The position numbers were made by a program, and so were the translations under genes. A stretch of DNA of 6,037 nt from Xanthobacteraceae bacterium (GTDB taxonomy: Bacteria; Pseudomonadota; Alphaproteobacteria; Rhizobiales; Xanthobacteraceae): NCBI GenBank assembly GCA_030043175.1, contig JASHYD010001003.1, positions 1 through 6,037 on the forward strand, given 5' to 3'. The notes under the pieces are model-generated. The model saw only the letters and a program-made list of their open reading frames with translations. It ran no database searches and had not been told where the DNA came from. Shown here one piece after another: positions 1 to 5,238 of this stretch; the first letter of the stretch is position 1; the number at the start of each line of letters is the position of its first letter.

Positions 1-163
1 CCACGGGTAGTCGGCCCCACGCTGCAACCGTATGGCGTTTTAAAAGAACAGATACAGAACGACGCTGGAATTCTTTTGAGTCAACACGCTGAGTCGACCA
101 AAAGCCTGGGTCGGAATAGCTCATCAGGTCGTTATAGTAGTGCGGTCGACGGAGTTGGTACAA
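1..163. other. Upstream spacer before ku
   Basis: No coding region is supported here. The only elements I see are a TATAGT hexamer at 133-138, which resembles a -10 box but has no good -35 partner about 17 bp upstream, and a widely spaced inverted repeat (GTCGACC at 93-99 and GGTCGAC at 144-150). Neither is strong enough to call as a promoter or an operator. The end of an upstream gene could lie beyond the left edge. Confidence 0.5.
151..154 (+). promoter_or_regulatory. Ribosome binding site of ku
   Basis: GGAG lies 9 bases before the ATG at 164. It decides the start of the Ku gene: the in-frame GTG at 140 would give a protein 8 residues longer but has no Shine-Dalgarno ahead of it, and the family usually begins close to the W-K-G motif. 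Confidence 0.7.
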
Positions 164-1045
164 ATGGCGCCACGACCCAACTGGAAGGGCTACCTCAAGC
201 TCTCGCTCGTATCCTGCCCGATCGCGCTTTATCCCGCGGCATCGTCTGCTGAGCGCGTGTCGTTTCGCCAGATCAATAAGAAGACCGGCAACCGGCTCAG
301 GCAGCAGCTTGTTGATTCGGAGACGGGCGAGCCGGTCGAACGGGAGGAGAAGGGGCGCGGATACGAGATTGGTAAGAACGAGTTCATCCAGGTTGAAGAC
401 GCTGAGCTTGATGCGATCCAGATCGAGAGCACACATACAATCGAGATCGACAAGTTCGTACCCAACACCCAGATCGACAAACGCTACTTCGACTCGCCGT
501 ATTACATCGCACCGACCGACAAAGTCGGCCAGGACGCATTTGCGGTCATCCGCGAGGCAATGCGCGGTAGAGATATGGTCGCGCTCGGCCGTGTGGTGGT
601 AGCAAAGCGTGAGCGCGTGATCGCTCTCGAACCATATGAAAAGGGACTGCTCGGAACGACGCTGCGCTACGTCTACGAAGTACGGAACGCGGCTGACTAC
701 TTCGCGGACATCCAGGATGTCCAAATCCCCGAAGAGATGCTCAAGCTCGCTCAACATATCCTGGATACGAAAGCCGGTGACTTCAATCCCGCAACGTTCG
801 TCGATCACTACGAAGATGCATTGACTGAACTCCTTAAACGCAAACAAGCCGGCTTGACGCAAAAACGTGAGGTTGAGCAGCCGCAGCCGAGGAACGTCGT
901 CAATCTCATGGACGCGCTCAAGCGCAGCATTGCAGCTGAAGGGGCTGTCGAAAAGAAGCCTCCGGCAACAAGTCAGAATGAGCGCGGAGGGAAAATCCCT
1001 GCGCGGCCTGCAAAGCGAGCAAGGTCGGGCAAGAAGAGCGCCTGA
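164..1045 (+). CDS. ku: Bacterial Ku, DNA end-binding protein of non-homologous end joining
   Basis: Bacterial Ku forms a homodimeric ring that threads onto double-strand break ends and recruits the ligase/polymerase LigD. The 293-residue product has the family hallmarks: an N-terminal WKGYLKLSLVSCPIALYPA strand pair (residues 7-25), F-R-Q-I-N-K-K-T-G-N-R (34-44), the stretch ESTHTIEIDKFVP (88-100), YFDSPYYIAP (108-117), and TTLRYVYEVR (165-174) closing the beta-barrel core. A charged helical region follows, then a basic C-terminal tail (RPAKRARSGKKSA, 281-293), the kind of lysine-rich extension known to affect DNA binding and sliding in bacterial Ku. Length is normal. The ATG at 164 is preferred over the GTG at 140 because GGAG precedes it by 9 bases. 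No ligD, second ku or polymerase domain lies in the window, so its partner must be encoded elsewhere. Rhizobia often carry several ku genes, and which paralogue this is cannot be told. Confidence 0.95.
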   Translation: MAPRPNWKGYLKLSLVSCPIALYPAASSAERVSFRQINKKTGNRLRQQLVDSETGEPVEREEKGRGYEIGKNEFIQVEDAELDAIQIESTHTIEIDKFVPNTQIDKRYFDSPYYIAPTDKVGQDAFAVIREAMRGRDMVALGRVVVAKRERVIALEPYEKGLLGTTLRYVYEVRNAADYFADIQDVQIPEEMLKLAQHILDTKAGDFNPATFVDHYEDALTELLKRKQAGLTQKREVEQPQPRNVVNLMDALKRSIAAEGAVEKKPPATSQNERGGKIPARPAKRARSGKKSA

Positions 1046-1507
1046 TTGTCACGAAAATTGGCTTTCGCGAAGGCGCGACCCGCCCGGAGACATTTTTTAT
1101 TCACGTATGGGCGTTTGGCGCGCACGGTCGATGGCGACAAGTTCGAACTCTCTTCCGCTGCAGAGGGTTGCCTGCCTCGTGCGGCCGCTGGGGCAAATAG
1201 CGGTGACCGATCAGGGGGATCAATTTAGGCACGCGAGAAACCACCTCCCGCAGAACTTGCTTGCGACCACGCGCACGGCTCGCCGTATCGCACGATCATC
1301 CGTCCGGTCGTGCCCCTCAACGGCCGCGATTTTGCGGGATCGATCGCCGCCCTTTGCCAAGAAGCGATCAGATCATTTGACGCCAGTTGGGGCCGTCTTC
1401 GCCCTCGTTTGGGGAAGATCGGAATGCCTGGGCTACAGGAGTGCCACCTTTCGGCGCCACGGCCGCTGCGTTATCCTTATCGTTGGTCCGTAACCCTCGG
1501 GGTCACC
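1046..1507. other. 462 bp without an intact gene
   Basis: Between ku and the MetE-like gene, no frame on either strand gives a convincing full protein. Open frames exist on +, including an in-frame extension of the MetE-like ORF back to a GTG at 1310, but their translations are arginine-rich and resemble no family I know. The one stretch with recognisable wording is a short - strand motif at about 1161-1262 (separate entry). No intrinsic terminator for ku is evident: the T6 run at 1092-1097 has no good stem before it. Confidence 0.5.
1161..1262 (-). pseudogene. Possible remnant of an SMI1/KNR4 (SUKH) domain protein
   Basis: The - strand reads REVVSRVPKLIPLIGHRY followed by LPQRPHEAGNPL, ending at about 1161. 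SMI1/KNR4-type (SUKH) proteins, many of which are bacterial immunity proteins, typically carry a core of the form IP-x3-HRY-x-P-x2-P-x3-GNPV followed by a Q-x-D-I-x-x-YG block. Here the first part is present in one frame but the following Q-D-YG block is not found in any frame. If real, it is a decayed fragment of about 30 codons with no start and no end. Because the match is short and rests on memory of the motif, chance resemblance in GC-rich DNA cannot be ruled out. Confidence 0.3.
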
Positions 1508-2689
1508 GTGCTCACTGTCACGCGCGACATGGTCCTTCCCACCACCATTACGGGGTCCTACCCGCGGCCGCTTTGGTTTGACCGCAGCCTGGCGGGACGA
1601 TCGTTCAAATCCGCGCTCGGGGATTCCTTGTTTCGCGAGCAATACCTTGACGCGGTTGCCAGCATCATCGCCGATCAGGAAGCCGCCGGGCTCGATATCG
1701 TGACGGACGGCGACAGCCGCTTCGATCTCACGGTGGGCGGCAAGTCCTGGTTCTTTTATCCAATCGAACGCCTCGGTGGGGTCTGCGGTCACCGCGACAC
1801 TTCGCGGGGCTGGATGTCGCGTCACGGTCTGCGCCCCGGCAAGATATTGTGGGAGGTGCAGGAGGCCTATCAGCCAGGCATAGTGCGCGAGAGGCTCACG
1901 CGTGGTCCGTTGGAATATGCCGCGCTGTGGCAGGTCGCGCAGCGCATGACGGACCGCCCGGTGAAATTCGGAGCCATCTGCGCTCCCGCCATCGCGTCGA
2001 TGCTGTGGAACGAATATTACGACGACGACAAAGCGATGGTCGTCGAGCTCTGCGAGATCATCAACGCGGAGTTCCGCGATATGGCGGCTGTCGGTTGCCC
2101 GCTGATCCAGGTGGAGGAACCGCCGCATCATATGCGCGCCCAGCAGCCAGACTGCACCGATGCCGATCTCGAGTTCTTCACCGAGGTGTTCAATCGGCAG
2201 CTCGTCGGCGTGAACGCCGAGATTTGGGTGCATACCTGCTGGGGTAATCCGAATCAGCAGCGCGTCCATTGGAAAGTGCCGAGTTACGAACGCGCTCTGC
2301 CGCACCTGTTGCAGCTCAACTGCGATGTATTGACCCTCGAATGCGCGAGCTCGGACGGGCAGGACCTGCATTTGTTCAAGCACATCAGGACCGACAAGAA
2401 GATCGGCATCGGCGTCGTCAACCATTGCAACACGGTAGTTGAGCCGGCGGAGCACGTTGCGGCGCTGATCCGCCGGGCGCTGGAATACATCCCCAAAGAG
2501 CAGCTGGTCATCAGCACCGACTGCGGCTTTGGTCGCGAGGGACTGTCGCGCCGGATCGCGTTTTACAAGTGCGTGGCATTGGTCGAGGGCACCAATATGG
2601 TGCGCCGGGAACTGGGTCTGCCGGAAGCGCGGGTGCGGGCGGCCGATCCGAAGCTGTGGTTCGCCGGACGAAGGGAACCCATTCCTTGA
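1508..2689 (+). CDS. MetE-like single-domain zinc methyltransferase (cobalamin-independent methionine synthase family)
   Basis: The product resembles the C-terminal catalytic domain of methionine synthase II, which transfers a methyl group to a zinc-bound thiol. Numbered from the GTG at 1508 (393 residues), it opens with LPTTITGSYPRP, and the four zinc-ligand positions are present: H242 and C244 in HTCWGN, E278 in LECASS, and C339 in STDCGFGREG. The 61-residue gap from Glu to the last Cys equals that in E. coli MetE (E665 to C726). QVEEPPHH lies upstream of the ligands. Full MetE has about 750 residues in two similar domains, so this protein lacks the N-terminal half that helps bind folate; the methyl donor may be a corrinoid protein or another small molecule. 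The start is uncertain: GTG 1508 has GGGG 5 bases upstream and keeps a TRD-x-VLPTT opening that I recall from homologues, while the ATG at 1529 is the alternative without a clear ribosome site. The open frame back to 1310 is probably not translated. Confidence 0.85.
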   Translation: MLTVTRDMVLPTTITGSYPRPLWFDRSLAGRSFKSALGDSLFREQYLDAVASIIADQEAAGLDIVTDGDSRFDLTVGGKSWFFYPIERLGGVCGHRDTSRGWMSRHGLRPGKILWEVQEAYQPGIVRERLTRGPLEYAALWQVAQRMTDRPVKFGAICAPAIASMLWNEYYDDDKAMVVELCEIINAEFRDMAAVGCPLIQVEEPPHHMRAQQPDCTDADLEFFTEVFNRQLVGVNAEIWVHTCWGNPNQQRVHWKVPSYERALPHLLQLNCDVLTLECASSDGQDLHLFKHIRTDKKIGIGVVNHCNTVVEPAEHVAALIRRALEYIPKEQLVISTDCGFGREGLSRRIAFYKCVALVEGTNMVRRELGLPEARVRAADPKLWFAGRREPIP

Positions 2690-2756
2690 GACAGGGGGTG
2701 ACACCAGAATCGTGAGCCAAGCCGGCCATACGCGGCGGCGAGGCGCTTTATCCGAC

Positions 2757-2781
2757 GGCTCGGATTCCCGGAGGCCTTTTT
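2757..2781 (+). terminator. Possible intrinsic terminator after the MetE-like gene
   Basis: An imperfect GC-rich stem (GGCTCGG pairing with CCGGAGGCC across an ATTC loop, with bulged G residues) runs directly into TTTTT. It lies 68 bases after the MetE-like stop. A competing small hairpin, TCCGA-CGGC-TCGGA at 2751-2764, overlaps it. The stem is irregular, so this is a weak call. Confidence 0.3.
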
Positions 2782-2901
2782 CTTCAAGCTGGATCTCACT
2801 CCGATTCCTCCCCGGCTTATTGATGCCGTGCGGTCTGAACCGCAAACGACCAGGCGGTGACCGGGGGAATCATCGCCAAGGTGTCGAAAAATCAAGACCA
2901 A

Positions 2902-2931
2902 CTGAAGCGTGACATACGCTAGCTGAAGCGT
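2902..2931 (+). repeat. Direct repeat CTGAAGCGT, 21 bp apart
   Basis: CTGAAGCGT occurs at 2902-2910 and again at 2923-2931. Between them ACGCT (2916-2920) forms inverted pairs with both AGCGT halves. The 21 bp period is two helical turns, as in some operator sites, but it is also exactly seven codons: in frame it reads QLKRDIR-stop-LKRKLKAR, a heptad-like lysine/arginine pattern. It could be a regulator binding site or the relic of a coiled-coil coding stretch. Confidence 0.5.
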
Positions 2932-2945
2932 AAGTTAAAAGCGCG

Positions 2946-2964
2946 ATGCCGGCCGCGCCGGCAT
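2946..2964. repeat. Perfect 8-bp inverted repeat (hairpin)
   Basis: ATGCCGGC (2946-2953), loop CGC, then GCCGGCAT (2957-2964). No T run follows on +. On - it is followed by CGCGCTTTT, giving a poor terminator shape. It may be a transcript-end or transcript-stability hairpin upstream of the Bug gene, or an operator. The sequence alone does not decide. Confidence 0.5.
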
Positions 2965-3045
2965 CCTCAAGATGCAGGAACCCTCCATTCGTCACCGCCC
3001 GTGTGAGATTCTAGTGCGAGATCGTTCATGGCAGGAAGGACAGGT

Positions 3046-3051
3046 AGGAGG
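3046..3051 (+). promoter_or_regulatory. Strong ribosome binding site of the Bug gene
   Basis: A perfect AGGAGG lies 8 bases before the first ATG at 3060. The second ATG at 3063 would be 11 bases away, so 3060 is the better start. Confidence 0.85.
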
Positions 3052-3059
3052 ACCGTCCT

Positions 3060-4034
3060 ATGATGACCCGACGCCACTTCTTGACCGCATCGGCAGCCTG
3101 TCTCGGGTGCACCTCCGCGGGAATCGCACAAGCTCAGACCTATCCCGCTCGCCCCATCACCATGATCGTGCCGATCGCTGCAGGCAGCGTTTCGGATCTG
3201 GTGGCTCGAGTCGTGGCTGACCGGATGGCAAAGTCGCTCGGTCAACCCATCATCATCGAAAACGTCAGCGGAGCGGACGGGAGCATCGGCGTCGGCCGTG
3301 CTGCACGCGCGGCTCCCAATGGCTATACGATCCTCTACGGCTTCGCCAGCGCGATGGTGCTGAACGCGGAGTTCTATTCGCTTTCTTACGACGTGCTGAA
3401 CGATTTCTCGCCGATTTCCCCCGTGACCAGGTATGCGTGGGTTCTCTTTGCGAGGAAGATGATGCCGGCAAATGACCTCAATGAATTGATCGTCTGGTTG
3501 AAAGCCAATCCCAATAAGGCGTCAGCAGGGACCTCAACGGCCGGTTACCGTCTCCTCAATGTGTCCTTTCAGAATGAAACTGGGACGCGCTACACCCTCG
3601 TGCCTTATCGTGGCACTCCTGCGATGGTGCAGGACCTATTGGCCGGTAACATCGATCTCTGGTTCGGCTCGGCCGATCAGCTGCCGCTCGTGCGGGCGGC
3701 CAGCATTAAAGCCTATGCGGTGACAGGTGAGATGCGCCTGGCAGCGGCGCCCGACATACCAACCTTTGCCGAGATGGGACTGTCAGCGGTTAACACTCCC
3801 AGTTGGCACGGGCTTTACACCTCCAGTGGCACGCCAAACGCAGTGATCAGCAGACTCAATGCTGCGGTTGTAGATACCCTGGCCGACGCAGCGGTGCAGT
3901 CCCGACTTGCCGATATTTCGTATCAAGTCTTTCCGCGCGAGCAACAGACGCCGGAGGCGCTCGCCGCTTTGCAGAAGGCCGATGCGAAAAAATGGTGGCC
4001 GATCATCAAGGCGTCGGGCATTAAGGCGGAGTGA
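3060..4034 (+). CDS. Bug-family (TctC-like) periplasmic substrate-binding protein of tripartite tricarboxylate transport
   Basis: Bug proteins are periplasmic binding proteins that capture carboxylates or related small acids and hand them to a TctA/TctB membrane pair or act in sensing. The 324-residue product has normal family length. Residues 1-25 form a signal peptide with a TRRHFL motif typical of Tat export, an alanine-rich hydrophobic stretch, and an AQA cleavage site before QTYPARPITMIVP, the classic start of mature Bug proteins. Further family marks are GQPIIIENVSGADGSIG (61-77), a P-NGYT motif (86-90), a DF-PIS-V block (115-122), VPYRGTPAMVQDLLAGNIDLWF (181-202) and IPTFAEMG (233-240). 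The ligand loop after the first strand reads PIAAGSVSD instead of the more usual P-x-x-P-G-G-x-x-D, so one loop glycine is replaced by serine. No tctA or tctB is in the window; orphan Bug genes are common in betaproteobacteria and rhizobia. The ligand cannot be predicted. Confidence 0.93.
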   Translation: MMTRRHFLTASAACLGCTSAGIAQAQTYPARPITMIVPIAAGSVSDLVARVVADRMAKSLGQPIIIENVSGADGSIGVGRAARAAPNGYTILYGFASAMVLNAEFYSLSYDVLNDFSPISPVTRYAWVLFARKMMPANDLNELIVWLKANPNKASAGTSTAGYRLLNVSFQNETGTRYTLVPYRGTPAMVQDLLAGNIDLWFGSADQLPLVRAASIKAYAVTGEMRLAAAPDIPTFAEMGLSAVNTPSWHGLYTSSGTPNAVISRLNAAVVDTLADAAVQSRLADISYQVFPREQQTPEALAALQKADAKKWWPIIKASGIKAE

Positions 4035-4112
4035 TGCGCGAGGTTCAGTAACGGAATGGTCCGGCCGTGCGCCTGCCTCACCAGCGAGTGACGCCGGCAT
4101 TGGGCGAGTGTC
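4035..4112. other. Short spacer between the Bug gene and the IS110 remnant
   Basis: No gene and no clear terminator are seen. If the IS110 remnant kept its left end, part of the non-coding left-end region would lie here; in IS110 elements that region can encode a bridge RNA. I cannot recognise such an RNA or the element's border. Confidence 0.4.
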
Positions 4113-4324
4113 AAATATGGAGCGTCGGCGACCATTGCCACGATGGATATCGATATCCGCAAGAATTCGTTCCACGTCGTCGGGCTCGATCGGCGCCGCG
4201 CGAGCGTGCTGCGGAGAAGCGGTCACGCGGCCAAATCGAAGCGCGGCTTGTCACCATGCCGCCGTGCAAGATCAGTATGGAAGCCTGGTTGGCAAACATC
4301 ACCTGAACCGCAAGCTGCAAGCAC
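4113..4324 (+). pseudogene. IS110-family transposase, 5' fragment with frame breaks
   Basis: IS110 transposases (DEDD/RuvC-like recombinase with a transposase 20 domain) are about 340 residues long; only about 65 remain here. Three pieces follow the family wording in order but in different frames. TIATMDIDIRKNSFHVVGLD with RRRASVLR runs from 4131, where families typically read G-[IL]-DIGKNSFHVVGLD. Then SRGQIEARLVTMPPC and ISMEA continue at about 4222-4284. Then HHLNRKLQA runs from about 4297 to 4323. The breaks look like a 1-bp loss near 4211-4222 and another near 4284-4289. The first catalytic Asp (in DIDIRK) is kept, while the rest of the RuvC-like domain and the C-terminal serine-containing domain are missing. 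Similarity stops sharply where glutathione S-transferase wording begins on the other strand. The exact left limit is uncertain: 4131 is firm, and 4113 is where the frame looks continuous. Confidence 0.8.
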
Positions 4325-4557
4325 ACTGCGATGTGGAACACGCCCCTGTTTCGAACAGGGCGAGATCGCCTTCCTCATAAGTCGGATCTGGCCGAAAGGA
4401 TGAAGCACCAGATGCGGGGGTTCCCTCATCGCTCGGAACGCAAGAAGGCCAACCGCGACCCAGTTCTTCAAGCGACCAACGAGTGCGCGTATCACGCGCC
4501 AGTCCCTTGCCGCCATCGGGCGATCGTTCAAAAGACGGTAATGGCCTTCGGCGTCCG
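4325..4557 (-). pseudogene. Glutathione S-transferase, N-terminal fragment with multiple frame breaks
   Basis: Read on the - strand, the pieces give a thioredoxin-fold GST N-terminus in order but in changing frames. TPKAITVF lies at 4554-4531, then ERSPDGGKGLARDTRTRW with SLEEL down to about 4462, then LLAFRAMREPPHLVLHPFGQ down to about 4388, then PTYEEGDLALFETGA down to about 4343, then VFHIA down to 4327. GSTs of this type typically read RD-x-R-x-RW-x-LEE, then HPFGQ-x-P-T-Y-EEGDLALFE-[ST]-GAIV-x-HIAE. The breaks look like one extra T in a TTTT run (4530-4533), a net loss of about 8 bases near 4449-4464, a 1-bp loss near 4384-4388 and a loss of about 2 bases near 4338-4344. The E-[ST] glutathione-contact motif is still readable. 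The C-terminal helical domain (about two thirds of a protein of about 200 residues) is absent, cut off at the IS110 junction. No ATG is present at the expected start, where CGG stands at 4557-4555. Not functional. Confidence 0.85.
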
Positions 4558-4650
4558 TTGACGCTCCCCTGCCGGCTGCCGCATGGTAGCGAGCCGGGTC
4601 AGCTACGAACTGCGCCGTCCATGGCCGCCAACTGCAGCGGCCGCGCAAGT
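4558..4650. other. Spacer downstream of the NTF2-like gene
   Basis: It contains an inverted repeat, GGCCGC (4623-4628) and GCGGCC (4637-4642), just after the - strand NTF2-like stop. With no T run on the - strand it is not a convincing intrinsic terminator. Nothing else is recognised. Confidence 0.4.
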
Positions 4651-5226
4651 TCAGTTGACAGCATCGTCTTCTCGAATGGGCCCTTTCGTCGTGCGATGTG
4701 ACAGGTGTTTCCACTCGCCATCCCGCTTCTGGTAGACGCGCTCGAACCAGACGTAGAGATGGTTGGTGGTCGGATGCGGACTGTTTGGCCGCGGCAAATA
4801 CAAGTAGCGGCCGATTGTTAGCGCGATATCCCCGTGCAGCTCCACCTGTACGTGATCGAGCTCGCGATAAATATACGGCGATGGCTGTTTGGCAACGTAT
4901 TCGAGCCAGGTTGCCTTCGTGTCCACTTTGAGCGGCGCGCCGCCGTCGACCCAGCCGTCCCCGTGCGTGAAGAGGAAATCGGGCGAAAGGGCGCGATCCA
5001 GAAACTTGACGTCGCCACGGACCACCGCGGCTTCCATCTGCTCTTCGAACGCGAGCACCTCGGCGATCTTTGCGCGGTCGGCCTCGCTGGGTGCAGGGGC
5101 GCCAATCGGCACGGGCGTCGGTGCGGCGGCGGTCTTTGGCCGGTGAACGGCGTCGTCGGCCACCTGTTGTGCTGAAGCAGCCGCGACCAGCGCGAGCAGA
5201 AAGATATTGGTGATATAGACGCGCAT
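4651..5226 (-). CDS. Secreted NTF2-like protein (DUF4440/SnoaL-type fold)
   Basis: The 191-residue product starts with a Sec-type signal peptide (MRVYITNIFLLALVAAASA, residues 1-19, cleavage before QQ). A proline/alanine-rich linker follows (about 30-46), then one NTF2-like domain (about 50-180). Family features are the first helix with E-x-x-x-x-A-V-x-x-G-D (61-72), LDRALSPDFLFTHGDGWVDGG, a repeated strand pattern ending in TIGRYLY, and VWFERVYQKRDGEWKHLSHRTT. DUF4440/SnoaL-like domains form small cone-shaped folds used as enzymes or ligand binders, and the precise role of most is unknown. The start at 5226 is chosen because AGGAGG lies 6 bases upstream; an upstream in-frame GTG at 5265 would overlap the oxidoreductase gene and lose the signal peptide context. 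It sits 10 bp after the Gfo/Idh/MocA gene on the same strand, so the two are almost surely co-transcribed, but a periplasmic partner for a cytosolic oxidoreductase is not explained by the sequence. Confidence 0.85.
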   Translation of the reverse strand: MRVYITNIFLLALVAAASAQQVADDAVHRPKTAAAPTPVPIGAPAPSEADRAKIAEVLAFEEQMEAAVVRGDVKFLDRALSPDFLFTHGDGWVDGGAPLKVDTKATWLEYVAKQPSPYIYRELDHVQVELHGDIALTIGRYLYLPRPNSPHPTTNHLYVWFERVYQKRDGEWKHLSHRTTKGPIREDDAVN

Positions 5227-5232
5227 GTGGAG

Positions 5233-5238
5233 CCTCCT
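5233..5238 (-). promoter_or_regulatory. Ribosome binding site of the NTF2-like gene, overlapping the upstream stop
   Basis: On the - strand TAGGAGG combines the TAG stop of the oxidoreductase (5239-5237) with a perfect AGGAGG (5238-5233), 6 bases before the ATG at 5226. Ribosomes ending the first gene are placed to start the second, which suggests translational coupling. Confidence 0.85.

Larger units (their letters stand above)
2690..3059. other. 370 bp spacer between MetE-like and Bug genes
   Basis: No gene is supported. The spacer holds a possible terminator (2757-2781), a coiled-coil-like short reading frame that ends in TAG (2839-2919) overlapping a 21-bp-period direct repeat (2902-2931), a perfect hairpin (2946-2964), and the strong ribosome site of the Bug gene (3046-3051). 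The promoter of the Bug gene presumably lies here, but I cannot point to -35/-10 boxes. Confidence 0.5.

Noticed and set aside
113..133. Possible EcfG (general stress sigma) promoter before ku: GGAAT then CGTT
   Set aside because: The gap is 12 bases rather than the 16-17 of EcfG promoters, and the first box is GGAAT rather than GGAAC.
1046..1228. 60-codon frame starting with TTG right after the ku stop
   Set aside because: It has no ribosome site, no recognisable protein and an unusual start codon, so I judge it a chance frame.
1310..1507. N-terminal extension of the MetE-like frame from GTG 1310
   Set aside because: The added 66 residues have no family resemblance and no ribosome site at 1310, and homologues begin near the LPTT-GSYPRP motif.
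1433..2845. A 470-codon open frame on the - strand opposite the MetE-like gene
   Set aside because: Its translation resembles no family, while the + strand frame contains all MetE zinc-ligand motifs. Long antisense frames are expected in GC-rich genes.
4145..4158. 14-bp perfect palindrome GGATATCGATATCC
   Set aside because: It arises from the D-I-D-I codons of the IS110 remnant and is unlikely to be a separate site.
4344..4360. 7-bp hairpin CCCTGTT-TCG-AACAGGG
   Set aside because: It falls inside the LFETG coding stretch of the GST remnant and has no T run, so it is explained by coding sequence.
4223..4714. 163-codon - strand open frame across the GST and IS110 remnants
   Set aside because: Only its middle part follows GST wording. 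The rest is frame-shifted GST, antisense IS110 and out-of-frame sequence from the NTF2-like gene, so it is not one protein.
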